Positions 22,861-33,482 of a stretch of DNA of 64,000 nucleotides are shown here, in pieces. The number at the start of each line of letters is the position of its first letter. The first letter of the stretch is position 1. The translations under genes were made by a program, and so were the position numbers. The notes beneath the pieces were generated by a model that saw only the letters and a program-made list of their open reading frames with translations, had not been told where the DNA came from and ran no database searches. Source of the DNA: Taudactylus pleione (lineage: Eukaryota; Chordata; Amphibia; Anura; Myobatrachidae); contig JAUIMM010000202.1 in assembly GCA_031769625.1 (NCBI GenBank), positions 12,138,001 to 12,202,000 on the forward strand, in the 5' to 3' direction.

Positions 22861-23220
22861 TTATTAATGAGGGAATGTAGTCAAATCTTAGACAGTCAAA
22901 ACTTAGACACCAAAATGTTGACTCTCAGACTGTAGACATGGACAAAAGTTAGCAAATCAACAGGTCGACATGGATACAAAGTAGACAGGGCAATAGGTTG
23001 ACAGTTAAAAATAGAGACACAGTCTAAATGTCGACATTAAAAACTGTAGACAGTCAAAATGTCGACAACCAAAATGTAGACACATACAAAATTTACACAG
23101 TTAAAATGTAGACACGGTTAAAATGTTAACATTTTAAATATAGACAAAGCAAAAGGTTGACAAACAAAATGTAAACACAGTCAAAATGTTGACAGTCATA
23201 ATGACGACAATAATAATAAA
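22861..23220. repeat. Degenerate tandem repeat, AAAATGTNGACA units
   Basis: About 18-20 units of 16-20 bases built on AAAATGTAGACACAGTC or AAAATGTCGACA variants. Similar motif-rich tracts lie at 1-120, 33296-33445, 41775-42145 and 43160-43475. Confidence 0.75.
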
Positions 23221-23872
23221 ACAAAAACAGCTGCCGCTAAAAGCTGCCTGTATCTCAGACGCAGTTAAATGCCGGTGTCTAAGACACATAAGAGAGCCAC
23301 TAGTTTAACGTCTGCTAGGAGCATAAAATTGTTAATTTTAAGGAAAAAAAAATGCGCACCCCCTTCAAATCCATAACCAGCCCCAGACCTCTCAGCTGGG
23401 CTGGTATGGGAAAATCAGGGGAAAAAGCGGCAAGGGGGGATCCACTGATTTTACAATAACTAGCACCCAGCTGAATCGGAGGGCTGCCGCTATAGCGAGG
23501 AGACACGCAGAGTGCCTGGTTGTCTAGTGGTGACTTACCTGGTATGGCGGGTCTGGTGGCTCCAGCGGTCTTCCAAGTCTAGTGATCGTCTGATGAAGAC
23601 TTTCTATGTATCCCTAGTGATTATCCCTAACCCTAACCTGCGCAATGAACGCATTCACCTTGATGAATAGGTCCCTTGGTAATATACTTTCTTGACATAG
23701 AAGGTGTACAAAAATAAAATTTTATCCTTCTGAACAGTCCTTCTAACATTATTTTCATATGCATATTTTATTGCTACACTTGAAAGTATCTTAGGCCTGG
23801 TACACTATATGGTCCCCATAATGGAGTTTGGGAAACTCTTGTTTACAGTATGTGTCATAAATGGTCTCCTAC
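23221..23872. other. Intergenic or intronic sequence left of the CIDEB exon
   Basis: It contains a short CCCTAACCCTAACC tract near 23626. The last coding exon of CIDEB should lie in this direction, but no frame matching the CIDE C-terminal end was found here or further left. Confidence 0.4.
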
Positions 23873-24060
23873 CTGAGAACTTTCTTTGGTCCCAAGCACT
23901 GGAAATCACAGCTCATGGAATATAAGCCATAGAAAGTGGCCTTTATATTCAGACTGCCAAACAAATCACGTGGGTTTAGCTTGTATATGTCAAATGTGAT
24001 TCGTGCAATATCCCGGCTGTTCTTTGGTTTCTCCTGCTGCAAGGAGTAAGCTAGGACACC
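23873..24060 (-). CDS. cideb: CIDEB exon encoding most of the CIDE-C domain
   Basis: A 188-base minus-strand exon with acceptor TCTTTATTGTAG and donor CAG|GTAGGA. It translates as GVLAYSLQQEKPKNSRDIAR, then ITFDIYKLNPRDLFGSLNIK, then ATFYGLYSMSCDFQCLGPKK and VLR. This is the CIDE-C dimerisation/lipid-transfer region. The NPRDLFGSLN and YGLYSMSCDFQ motifs match CIDEB better than CIDEA or CIDEC. CIDE proteins act at lipid droplets and the ER; CIDEB supports droplet fusion and VLDL lipidation in liver. It follows 25879-26028 in frame after a 1.8 kb intron. The donor leaves two bases of the next codon, so a further exon encoding the last ~45 residues is expected but was not found. Confidence 0.92.
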
Positions 24061-24288
24061 CTACAATAAAGAGAAAGTGATAAAATCATCTATGGGACTG
24101 ACATGAATAAATCAATCCTACAACATTGTACAGATGCATAATAATATAGTTTCAAAGTAAAAGAGATGCTGGTGTACTAGGTCTTGTCATTAACCTTTGC
24201 TAATTCATTTACAACCCTAATGCAAATATTTGAAATGAGACACTGCACCCTCTAAGCTCTGGAAAAGAGAGTCAGTCATGGAAACACT

Positions 24289-24879
24289 GGGGGCCTGATT
24301 CAGACCCGCTCGCTAGATGCATTCGCTCACTAGATGCGTATGCAAATTCGGCAAGGCAGGCGATCACACGGCAAGGCATTAGCATGCCTACTATGTCTTA
24401 GCGTGCGATCGCATTGTGTATGCAGACGCCCACCAGTCTGTCTTAAGATGCCCACTTGCGCACGTCATCTCCAGGAAGTGTATGCAACCATCGGTAACAT
24501 GGTACCATCGGATGCGATAGCAGCACTTGTGATTGACCACACCCTGCCACAAGCACTGCAAGCCCTTCAGTGTAAATTTCAGCCAAGTGACGTGTCGTAT
24601 GATACTGCCTCTTAATTATGATCGCCTCTGAAAACGGCGTTAAGACGCTCAGTCACGCCTGCAATCGCACCTCCACTCTCCCGTTTTTAGCGGCCAGCCC
24701 AAGTCACCACCCACAAACGGCTTCTCCTGTCACTCAGCCGGGCTGTCTATGCACAGCGAGCGAACGCTTCCCGATTGCTCGCACTGGTACGCGCACTGCG
24801 ATGCGTACGCATGCACACATTGCAAAAATCGTCTGGCTGCCTGCGAATGCAGCCTAGCGAGCGGGTCTGAATCGGGCCC
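24289..24879. mobile_element. MITE, GGGCCTGATTCAGA family, in a CIDEB intron
   Basis: Ends GGGCCTGATTCAGACCCGCTCG and ..GCGAGCGGGTCTGAATCGGGCCC. ACT flanks both sides if the left end is placed at 24289. The body matches the right part of the 10617-11377 element. It lies within the short CIDEB intron. Confidence 0.8.
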
Positions 24880-25878
24880 ACTGTACAATGATTGCTCCTG
24901 ACAAGTTCATCATTAATTCCAGTGCACGCAAATATAGGAACGGTGGAACAGACACCCACACAGACTCCTTGTTGCAGCGCTAGCAGAACATACTTATACA
25001 AAATATTGTAGTTTAGGATGGCAAAAGAGATTCCAATCATTGGCTGAATCCAGTTTGGAAGGGGCAGTATGGACAATACACATTAGTGAGTGTGTATCTC
25101 TCGCCCTGAGTGCCGCTACCAAATAAACCATCCTTCAAGTTTAGATTCAACCAGGAACACCTCCTTTTTTATTGTTTAAAGAAAAATGATTTTATCTCTT
25201 TCAAATGGGCTGGTTGGAAACTCCTCTAGAAAAAGAAACTAGAGTTGGTACATTTTTTTGATGTATGGGAAAGTTACACCAATACTTCTCCCTGGAGGAC
25301 ACAGCAATTACACAGTTACTGTGGTACAGCAATTACTCAATTACCGCGGTTTGAATTAAGAATTGTTGATAATGATCCTCCAATACTGGTGGGGGGAGAG
25401 GGACCCTAGTCCGTGCGGCAGCAGACATTATTGTATGTATACCTGATAATTTTTTACATGTATATTTGTATGACACTTGTCCATATTCCATTTCGATTTA
25501 CTATCCTTCGGGATACTTTATTATGCTACTTTGTTTTTGTCAGTACATTGAATGGTATTGTGTAAATGTTACTATATCTGAAATGCTTCAGAATCAATAA
25601 AAAAATATTAAGAATTTTTTTTTTACTGAATGTAATTTGGAAATATTTTATGGTGTGGTGGTATAAAATATCAATGTATACTGACCCTCTTTACCACTGT
25701 ATGCATATATATATATATATTATATGTTTCTATCTGTTTAGTCCCAGTTTCCCTTAAAAATATTTGAAAATAATTCCGATAGTTCAGGAAATGTGATGTT
25801 TTGCATCAGCTTATTATTATTACTGACAACTAACTATATAAACTTCAAATATTACTACAGTTTTCAAGCCACAGGCAC

Positions 25879-26028
25879 CTTTGTTGGATTCCATTTCTGC
25901 CCACGTTCCAAGACCATGATCACTGAACCATCCATGAGTGTGGCAAAAAATTCTTCCGTATCCAGGAATGTCCCATCCTCTTCCAGTACTAAAGTCACAA
26001 TACCAGTTAGAAAAAGAGCATCCATAGC
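25879..26028 (-). CDS. cideb: CIDEB exon encoding the second half of the CIDE-N domain
   Basis: A 150-base exon (exactly 50 codons) behind a strong acceptor, TTTTTCCTTGCCAG. It translates as AMDALFLTGIVTLVLEEDGT, then FLDTEEFFATLMDGSVIMVL, then ERGQKWNPTK. TLVLEEDGT, the D-TEEFF acidic patch and RGQKW are hallmarks of the CIDE-N ubiquitin-like fold, which mediates head-to-tail oligomerisation with acidic and basic faces. It joins in phase to the exon at 40757-40901 upstream and to 23873-24060 downstream. The likely donor is AAG|GTGCCT, weak beyond the GT. Reading on without splicing gives a stop within five codons. The GC of this exon and the lack of frame damage suggest a functional gene. 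Confidence 0.93.
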
Positions 26029-26236
26029 CTGGCAAGGAAAAACATAAGGGACTTTAATGTAAGCATTGCTAAAATGTACAACACATTAATAAAGGAGTTT
26101 CTTACTTTCAATAACCGCTTTGTCAATAATAGTACTTAAATAGCTCTGTTCAGGATCTAGCTATTATATTATAATCAGGTCCTCTGCCGAAAACATTTAA
26201 AGTTGTGTAGATCTCTAACAACTGTAAGGCCTTCAT

Positions 26237-26410
26237 GGGTCTATTTACTAAGCCTTGGATGGAGATAAAGTGAATAGAGATAAAGTATTAACCAATCAGC
26301 TCCTAACTGCCATGTCACAGATTGTTTGAAAAATGACAGTTAGGAGCTGATCGGTTGGTACTTTATCTCCGTCCACTTTATCTCCATCCAAGGCTTAGTA
26401 AATAGAACCC
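26237..26410. mobile_element. Foldback MITE (GGGTCTATTTACTAAG family)
   Basis: Inverted arms carry CCTTGGATGGAGATAAAGTG and CCAATCAGCTCCTAACTG with their complements. It lies in the large CIDEB intron, 209 bases upstream (minus strand) of exon 25879-26028. Confidence 0.88.
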
Positions 26411-26478
26411 ATAGTTAATTCCAGTATGTCAGATCTGAAGATGATACAAAATAGTGGTTACTCAGATCAACTTAATAG

Positions 26479-27083
26479 TGTGACACAGTTAGGTTAGGGG
26501 GTCCCTCTCCTGGGTAGAGGACTCCTTCCTTACACACACACACAGCAGCAGGGAAGCAGCACACCAGTCTGGATGCAAGTACAAGCTGGTCGGCGCCAGT
26601 CTTTATTGTACAATGTCAGAAACATAAAGAAAACATAAATATAAATCCTAGCCCTGTCGGGGCACTAACTTCACAGGTAGTTCCCTCACTACCAGAACCT
26701 GGCAGGGCCTAATGCCCTCGCCAGCAACAAAAGCACAGCACAACACTCACGGTTAGGTTTCCAAGTGTCTCTTAGCAAACTCCCTGCCTGCTCTCCCAGG
26801 TGAGACCATCAGCCCTAAACAAACTAGGCTTATATTGGCCACTCTCAGGTGGAAAACTAACAATCCTGTTACCAGGCTGCGAGAACCAAAACCTGGAGTG
26901 GCCGTGGGTGGAGCCCTCCCTCTCCTCTCACCCACAACCCCCAGGTCCCAAACCGGCTTTTCAAAAAGCCGAAACTCAAGCCTGCTACACTGCAGACTTT
27001 CTCCTGGGGGTTTAAAACACAAAAGACAGGAATCTGGGACAAATGTACCTGCCACAGACCACTTTCCCAGTGATCCTATCACA
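26479..27083 (-). repeat. 3' LTR of the Gmr1-like element
   Basis: 605 bp, nearly identical to 31627-32227. It has four more bases in the CA run near 26527. A minus-strand AATAAA-type signal is present (TTTATT on plus, near 26602). The pol reading frame runs through the polypurine tract into this LTR before stopping at 27012. Confidence 0.95.
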
Positions 27084-28010
27084 TATCCCCCCCCTTTGTT
27101 TCGACCTGTGGGGCGGAACAACTGAAGCCCCCAAACAATGAACGCGTGACAACGCGTCAGCATTGGCCAGCTGGCTTCCTGGCCTGTGTTCCACTGAAAA
27201 TTTAAAAGTTTGTAACGCCAAGAACCATCTTGTAATTCTCGCATTACTGTCCTTATTTTCAGACATCCACTTCAGAGGGGCATGGTCAGTGATCAATTTG
27301 AACTTTCTTCCGACCAAGTAGTACCTGAGAGCCTCTAACGCCCACTTTATGGCCAACGCCTCCTTCTCCACTGTGGCATAGTTTCTCTCATGTACATTCA
27401 ACTTTCTGCTAAGATAGAAAATAGGGTGTTCCTCACCCTCCTTGTTCTGGGACAGGACCGCTCCTATACCTACTTCTGATGCATCGGTTTGTACTATGAA
27501 TTCCGTTTCAAAATTAGGAGTCATCAGGACTGGTTGGGAACACAAAGCTACTTTCAACTCCTGAAAAGCTTTCTCTGCCTCAGGACTCCATTCTACCATG
27601 ACTTTTTGTTTGCCTTTGGTCAGGTCAGTCAGTGGGACTGCCATGGTGGCAAAGTTGGGTATAAACCTCCTGTAGTACCCCATAATTCCCAAGAAGGCTC
27701 TCACCTGCTTCTTATTCAGAGGCCGTGGCCAGTTTTGTATGGTATCAACTTTATTGAGCTGAGGCTTTATCAGACCTCTGCCAATGGTGTATCCCAGATA
27801 TTTTACTTCCTCCATGCCTAGACAACACTTTTTTGGGTTGGCTGTCAAACCTGCCTTATAGATGGAGTCCAACACTGCTTGCACCCTGGGTAAGTGAGAC
27901 TGCCAATCAGGACTATGAACGACCACGTCATCCAGATAAGCAGCCGCATACCGTCTATGGGGCCTTAGAATCCTGTCCATCATTCTTTTGGAAGGTAGCA
28001 GGTGCCCCAT
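27012..28010 (-). pseudogene. pol 3' part: RT palm C-terminus and RNase H of the Gmr1-like element
   Basis: A 332-codon frame continuing the reverse transcriptase of the upstream gag-pol frame after a one-base frame break. The RT catalytic box YLDD is at residues 25-28 (AAAYLDDVVVHS), followed by the thumb and connection (GYYRRFIPNFA). RNase H then follows, with acidic residues at D176 (FIVQTDASEVG), E217, D242 (LITDHAPLKW) and the closing ADALSR (D285). Nothing coding follows RNase H except about 40 residues that run into the 3' LTR, so there is no integrase here; it lies upstream. The break lies in a run of four T on the plus strand (27986-27989). The rest of the frame is intact. Confidence 0.93.
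27084..27100 (-). promoter_or_regulatory. Polypurine tract
   Basis: Directly beside the 3' LTR, the minus strand reads AAAGGGGGGGGATA, the primer site for plus-strand DNA synthesis. The pol frame reads through it. Confidence 0.85.
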
Positions 28011-31000
28011 GTAGCCCGAAGGGCAACATCTTGTACTGAAACAAGCCCTCTGAAAAAGCTGTCTTTTGTTTGGCGCTCTCGGTTAACGGTACTTGCCAAT
28101 ACCCTTTGGTTAGGTCAAGAGCGGTTAAATACCTTGCCGTCCCTAGTCTCTCAATCAGTTCATCCACTCTTGGCATCGGGTAGGCATCGAATTTTGAAAC
28201 ACTGTTCAACTTTCGGAAGTCATTGCAGAAACGCACACTCCCGTCGGGCTTTGGAATCAACACAATGGGACTTGACCATTCACTATGTGATTCTTCAATA
28301 ACCCCTAACTCTAGCATATTTTTAATTTCTTTCGACACCGATTCTCTTTGTGCTTCTGGTAACCTATAGGGCTTTAGATTAACTTTAACTCCTGGGTCAG
28401 TGATGATGTCATGTTTAATGACCAAGGTTTTCCCAGGTACATCAGAGAACAGCACCCTATTTCTAATCAGAAACTCCTTGACCTCTTGTTGTTGAATTGC
28501 CGACAGGGTTTTTGCCACTGTCACTTCGGGAACTAAGGGCCCTGGACTTACTGGAGGGTCTCGGACGGCCGACAGTACCGTTCTATCTTTCCAAGGCTTT
28601 AACAGATTTATATGGTATATCTGTTCCGGCTTTCTTTTCCCCGGCTGGTAAACTTTGTAATTGACCTGCCCCACTCTTTCTAAGATTTCAAAGGGCCCTT
28701 GCCATTTAGCCAAAAGTTTATTTTCCACAGTGGGAACCAATACTAACACTCTGTCCCCAGGAGCAAAGCTGCGTAACCGAGCATTGCGGTTGTATACCCT
28801 CTGTTGTGCCTGTTGAGCCTGTTCCAGGTGCTCTCTCACTATCGGCACTACCGCAGCAATTCTCTCCTGCATTTGAGAAACATACTCAATCACCGTTTTG
28901 TAAGGACTAGACTGCCCCTCCCATGTCTCTTTGGCAATGTCTAGTAACCCCCTTGGGTGTCTCCCATACAACAAGTCGAAGGGTGAAAACCCGATGGAGG
29001 ACTGGGGAACTTCTCTTATGGCCAACAATAAATACGGCAATAAGTAATCCCAATCGCTACCATCCTTGTCGACCACTTTCCTAAGCATGTGTTTTAATGT
29101 CTTGTTAAACCTCTCGACCAGCCCATCGGTTTGGGGGTGATAAACCGAAGTTCTTAACTGTTCGATTTTGAACAGGCGGCATAACTCTTTCATGAATTTG
29201 GACATAAACGGTGTACCCTGGTCAGTTAGTATCTCCTTAGGTATACCCAGCCTGCTAAAGACATGAACTAGCTCTCTGGCAATGGTCTTGGTTGACGTAC
29301 TGCGCAACGGGATCGCTTCCGGGTACCTGGTAGCGTAATCCATTATGACCAGAATATACTGGTGTCCCCTGGCAGACTTCATTAAGGGTCCAACCAAATC
29401 CATCGCTATTCTTTCAAACGGCACCTCTATGATAGGCAATGGAACTAGTGGACCCTTAAAATGTGGCCTGGGAGCATGATACTGACACTCAGGGCAGGAT
29501 GCGCAAAAGTCAGATACCTCTTTATGAAGCCCGGGCCAGAAAAACCTCTGCATTATTCGCTCAGTGGTTTTCTCTACCCCTAGATGGCCTGCCGTTATAT
29601 GACCATGGGCCAGATCCAACACTGTTCTTCTGTAGGCTTTGGGAACTATTAGTTGTTCCACAACATCTTCCCCCTTCTTAGTCACCTGATATAACAAATC
29701 CTGACACATTGCCATGTGGGGATAGGACAAAGGACTATCAGGGTCTACGGGTTTACCATCAACAACTTTTACATTCTCCCTGGCTTTTACCAAAGTAGGG
29801 TCATTCAACTGCTCGATAGCAAAGACCTCTCTTCTGACCTCTAAATCAGGCAGACGATCACCTGGCCCAACAACACTTCCCACCTCAATGGGAGGCACAT
29901 CAGTTGACGGGCCACCGTCACGTTCCGCATTCTCTAGTTCGCCAACCATAGTAGAAAAAGGGAATAACTCTGACTCAGAAGAAACTCCCTCCTCCACTAC
30001 ATCGGCAACCTTCTCAAATGGATCGGGGTTGTTCACCTCTGGAACAAAACGGCTTTCCCACAACTTCCAGAAGTGAGCAAAGTCTCTCCCCAATATTGCA
30101 TCGTACACGAGACCATGCACCAAACCCACAGAAACTATAGCAGAGCCACATGGTGTCTCGATGTTCACCTCGGCCGTAACATAATATCGAGTATCCCCAT
30201 GTATGCAGGTCACACCAACAGTTTTCCCTGTATGCCTCAAGGGGTTCACCAGCTCAGCTTTTGTAAGTGTCACCAAGCTACCAGAGTCTAACAGTGCCTC
30301 TACTCGGTTGCCATCTACAGTGAGTACACACATGTGCTTATCAGTCTCAGCCTGCCGGTCAGCCGTACAGGCTATCTGTGCAAAGAAAGACCCCCTGCGG
30401 TAGACATGAGCAGCATCACATTGCATAGGTTCAGTTGTAAGTGCACAATTAGCGGCAATATGGCCGAAGCCACCACATCGGAAACACTGAGTCATATTAA
30501 TGTCTAGTCGTTTACGGGGCAAGAACCTTCCAGGCCTGGCAGGCCTGTCTCCAGGTTCTACACCCTCAGTCTTAGGTACATTCCACCGCCCAGCACCCTT
30601 CTCCCCTGGAACAGTCTTACCAGTGTCTCTGGGAGTTCGCCGGTGCGCCATCGGGGCTCGGTGGGGTATACTCATCAGCTCCTCAGCCGCCACGTACCTC
30701 TCCACCAGCTCGACCAACTGGTCCGCGGACTTAGGGTCTGCATGGCTCACCCACTTGCGCAGAGTCACAGGTAATGATCGCAGGTACCGGTCCATCATGA
30801 CCCTTTCCACGGTCTGTGGTCCCGTCAGCATCTCGGGCTGTAGCCATTTTGAGGACAGTTGGACGAGGTCATGCATCTGTGAACGTGGAGGCTTGTCCTT
30901 ATGGAACTCCCAGCGGTGGACCCGTTGGGCACGAACAAAGGTGGTGACTCCCAAGCGAGTTAGGATCTCCTGTTTTAGTTTTTTATAGTCCTTGGCATCA

Positions 31001-31479
31001 GCCAGGCATAAGTCGAAATATGCTTTTTGTGGCTCCCCAGACAAAAAAGGTGCCACCAGACTTGCCCACTGCTCCTTGGGCCAACTCTCCCTTTCGGCCG
31101 TTCTTTCAAATGCGGCGAGATAGGCCTCCACATCATCGCCCGAAGTCATCTTTTGGAGGAAGTGACTGGCTCGTACGGAGTGAGTGGTGGTGGGAGGACC
31201 AGTATTAACATCTCTGGGCCGGGCGACCAGGTGCTGTACCACCTCTCTTATGGCCTGGCTGTTTTCCGCTAAGGCCTGGCAGGTTTCCTCAATGGCGACC
31301 TGTTGTTGCCTGGCGGATTCCTGCTGAAGTTTGTTAGTCTCCTGCTGAGTCCTGGTAGCTTCCTGCTGAGCCCTGGTAGATTCCTGCTGAGCTGCTGTAG
31401 CTTGGAGCAAGGCCTTAATAATGTCCTCCATTTTGTCCTGGGGTGTAGGTTGGAAGCTGAACCTTGCCTCTCTGAGCAT
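27955..31479 (-). CDS. Gag-protease-integrase-RT polyprotein of the Gmr1-like element
   Basis: A 1174-codon frame; Met17 is an alternative start. Domains in order: a Gln-rich coiled coil (about 20-75); a SCAN-like capsid segment (about 105-270, with the ASHFLQKMTSGDDVEAYLAA and LRKWVSHADPKSADQLVELV stretches); a CX2CX4HX4C zinc knuckle (C332, C335, H340, C345); an aspartic protease with LLDSG (D398); an integrase HHCC zinc region (about 625-666); an integrase core with D694, D753 and E789, giving DD35E spacing; a GPF/Y-type module (about 925-965, KWQGPFEILERVG); and the start of RT (from about 1020, including LDLTKGYWQVPL and LPFGLHGAPATFQ). The frame ends soon after the RT GAPATFQ motif at the one-base break, and RT continues in the 27012-28010 frame. 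Gag and Pol share one frame with no stop between them. Confidence 0.95.
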   Translation of the reverse strand: MLREARFSFQPTPQDKMEDIIKALLQATAAQQESTRAQQEATRTQQETNKLQQESARQQQVAIEETCQALAENSQAIREVVQHLVARPRDVNTGPPTTTHSVRASHFLQKMTSGDDVEAYLAAFERTAERESWPKEQWASLVAPFLSGEPQKAYFDLCLADAKDYKKLKQEILTRLGVTTFVRAQRVHRWEFHKDKPPRSQMHDLVQLSSKWLQPEMLTGPQTVERVMMDRYLRSLPVTLRKWVSHADPKSADQLVELVERYVAAEELMSIPHRAPMAHRRTPRDTGKTVPGEKGAGRWNVPKTEGVEPGDRPARPGRFLPRKRLDINMTQCFRCGGFGHIAANCALTTEPMQCDAAHVYRRGSFFAQIACTADRQAETDKHMCVLTVDGNRVEALLDSGSLVTLTKAELVNPLRHTGKTVGVTCIHGDTRYYVTAEVNIETPCGSAIVSVGLVHGLVYDAILGRDFAHFWKLWESRFVPEVNNPDPFEKVADVVEEGVSSESELFPFSTMVGELENAERDGGPSTDVPPIEVGSVVGPGDRLPDLEVRREVFAIEQLNDPTLVKARENVKVVDGKPVDPDSPLSYPHMAMCQDLLYQVTKKGEDVVEQLIVPKAYRRTVLDLAHGHITAGHLGVEKTTERIMQRFFWPGLHKEVSDFCASCPECQYHAPRPHFKGPLVPLPIIEVPFERIAMDLVGPLMKSARGHQYILVIMDYATRYPEAIPLRSTSTKTIARELVHVFSRLGIPKEILTDQGTPFMSKFMKELCRLFKIEQLRTSVYHPQTDGLVERFNKTLKHMLRKVVDKDGSDWDYLLPYLLLAIREVPQSSIGFSPFDLLYGRHPRGLLDIAKETWEGQSSPYKTVIEYVSQMQERIAAVVPIVREHLEQAQQAQQRVYNRNARLRSFAPGDRVLVLVPTVENKLLAKWQGPFEILERVGQVNYKVYQPGKRKPEQIYHINLLKPWKDRTVLSAVRDPPVSPGPLVPEVTVAKTLSAIQQQEVKEFLIRNRVLFSDVPGKTLVIKHDIITDPGVKVNLKPYRLPEAQRESVSKEIKNMLELGVIEESHSEWSSPIVLIPKPDGSVRFCNDFRKLNSVSKFDAYPMPRVDELIERLGTARYLTALDLTKGYWQVPLTESAKQKTAFSEGLFQYKMLPFGLHGAPATFQKNDGQDSKAP

Positions 31480-31607
31480 TGGCTGACGCCTCCTCTATGG
31501 GACTCCAAGGACACAGTGTTATTTCCACACTCACAAATTGGGTGTCTGTCCCTTTAATTTTTAAATGGAAAGTTTTCCTCTTGCTGCAACTTTAGTGTGT
31601 GTGGTTG

Positions 31608-31623
31608 CCCGCATTCTCCACCA
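31608..31623 (-). promoter_or_regulatory. Probable primer-binding site
   Basis: Three bases inside the 5' LTR the minus strand reads TGGTGGAGAATGCGGG. It begins with the TGG expected opposite a tRNA CCA end. I cannot say which tRNA. Confidence 0.6.
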
Positions 31624-31626
31624 TAT

Positions 31627-32227
31627 TGTGACACAGTTAGGTTAGGGGGTCCCTCTCCTGGGTAGAGGACTCCTTCCTTACACACACAGCAGCAGGGAAG
31701 CAGCACACCAGTCTGGATGCAAGTACAAGCTGGTCGGTGCCAGTCTTTATTGTACAATGTCAGAAACATAAAGAAAACATAAATATAAATCCTAGCCCTG
31801 TCGGGGCACTAACTTCACAGGTAGTTCCCTCACTACCAGAACCTGGCAGGGCCTAATGCCCTCGCCAGCAACAAAAGCACAGCACAACACTCACGGTTAG
31901 GTTTACAAGTGTCTCTGAGCAAACTCCCTGCCTGCTCTCCCAGGTGAGACCATCAGCCCTAAACAAACTAGGCTTATATTGGCCACTCTCAGGTGGAAAA
32001 CTAACAATCCTGTTACCAGGCTGCGAGAACCAAAACCTGGAGTGGCCGTGGGTGGAGCCCTCCCTCTCCTCTCACCCACAACCCCCAGGTCCCAAACCGG
32101 CTTTTCAAAAAGCCGAAACTCAAGCCTGCTACACTGCAGACTTTCTCCTGGGGGTTTAAAACACAAAAGACAGGAATCTGGGACAAATGTACCTGCCACA
32201 GACCACTTTACCAGTGATCCTATCACA
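31627..32227 (-). repeat. 5' LTR of the Gmr1-like element
   Basis: 601 bp, near-identical to 26479-27083. On the minus strand AATAAA lies at about 31746-31751, as expected for the polyadenylation signal. The target duplication ATAG follows on the plus strand. Confidence 0.95.
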
Positions 32228-32579
32228 ATAGTCTTTCACAGGTGCTTGAAAAGGGAGGGGTTTACTCTGGACTAGAAAAATAAAAGTTCACCCCAGCACA
32301 CTGCAAAAGTCCACCAATAAGATTTTGGAGGGGTGTGTCCAAACTCACATCGAAATTGCAGTAAAAAACGGCCAGTATTTATCATGCATGCATGCATGGC
32401 CCAGTTCTCTGTCACAGGCCAGTTGTTGTCAACTTGTCGCCAACACCTGGGTCCATCAGGGCACAAACAAAGAGCATTGTCAAGTTGGGGAACTTGTCTA
32501 TCTGCTGCTATATCCAGGGCAGAGGAGAATTCTGCTCCAATAGACTGAAGTACTGTAGTTGTGACTCTACAAAAGATCA

Positions 32580-33116
32580 GGGCCTGATTCAGAGACAGAA
32601 GCCTGATTCAGAGACGGACAATAATGGAACCACTACTGCATACTCTCACAGATCGCAGTTGCTAAAATATACTAATGCCATCCAAAGCACAACCGAGCTT
32701 AGAGACACCCACTACTGCTTTCTCATATCCGTCTGACGACGTGCAACAGCGCAAACATCGGTACCATTGATGCACAGCAGGCAGTCACACAACATGTAAG
32801 GCATATCTGACCAGTTGCAAACACTGCAGCTCTCCTGGCACTCAGATAGCTCTCATGCTGAACAGGAGATAGCAATGACTAATTTATGCTCGCCCACGTA
32901 ACAGCGTTTAAACGGTCAGACACACGTGCGTTTTTCTAATCATCTCCCCTTTACCACCCCCAAACACTGTCTACCTGACACTCACTTTACTAATGGTTGT
33001 ACGAACGCAGTCACAAAACAATGGATGCATGTGTGCAGTGCGGAGTTTATGCATTAGCAAACAGTCACTTGTTCTGCCCAAATATCAGCGATGTGTCCGT
33101 CTCTGAATCAGGCCCT
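32580..33116. mobile_element. MITE, GGGCCTGATTCAGA family, with doubled left end
   Basis: The left terminus occurs twice in tandem (GGCCTGATTCAGAGAC at 32581 and GCCTGATTCAGAGACGG near 32602). The right end is ..CGTCTCTGAATCAGGCCC. It is 350 bases from the right end of the LTR element. Confidence 0.75.
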
Positions 33117-33295
33117 AAAAGTGTTCTGGCTTTGCTGGCATTTATGAATATCAACTTCATCACATATGGATGGAAGGATCTTGATTTCTTTTGTTCAAAT
33201 TTGTGGAAGCGGAGGGACATGGTCCACGAGATTACCGGGATTAGCAACTATTGCCGTTACTTTGTTAGCTGGATACTCCATCTTGGGGTAAGCGA

Positions 33296-33445
33296 TCAAA
33301 AACATTATGTTGACATGCCAACTATCGGCATGCCAACATTATGACCATGTCAACATTGTATATTGACATCTCACATGTTGACATAACGTCCATGTTGACA
33401 TTCTGTTGTTGACATTCTGAATATCGACATTTTGTACCACACCCA
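33296..33445. repeat. TGTTGACAT/TGTCGACAT-rich degenerate repeat
   Basis: Repeated ATGTTGACAT and ATGTCAACAT motifs in both orientations. Same class as 22861-23220, 41775-42145 and 43160-43475. Confidence 0.65.
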
Positions 33446-33482
33446 TCAAAGCATTCCTCATAGTTTGCCGGTGCTATCTTAA

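Larger units (their letters stand above)
26479..32227 (-). mobile_element. Gmr1-like Ty3/gypsy LTR retrotransposon, nearly full length
   Basis: A 5749-bp element on the minus strand: 5' LTR 31627-32227, gag-pol, 3' LTR 26479-27083. It is flanked by the 4-bp target duplication ATAG (26475-26478 and 32228-32231). The LTRs begin TGTGATAGG and end TGTCACA in element orientation. They differ by about four substitutions plus one 4-bp CA-repeat change, implying recent insertion. The order Gag-protease-integrase-reverse transcriptase-RNase H puts integrase before RT, the diagnostic feature of Gmr1-type elements; other gypsy elements have it after RNase H. It sits in the 14.7 kb CIDEB intron in the same direction as the gene. 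One frame break in pol is the only obvious lesion. Confidence 0.95.

Noticed and set aside
22861..23220. Regular short repeats resembling a CRISPR array
   Set aside because: The units are degenerate, without constant repeats and unique spacers, and the DNA is clearly eukaryotic.
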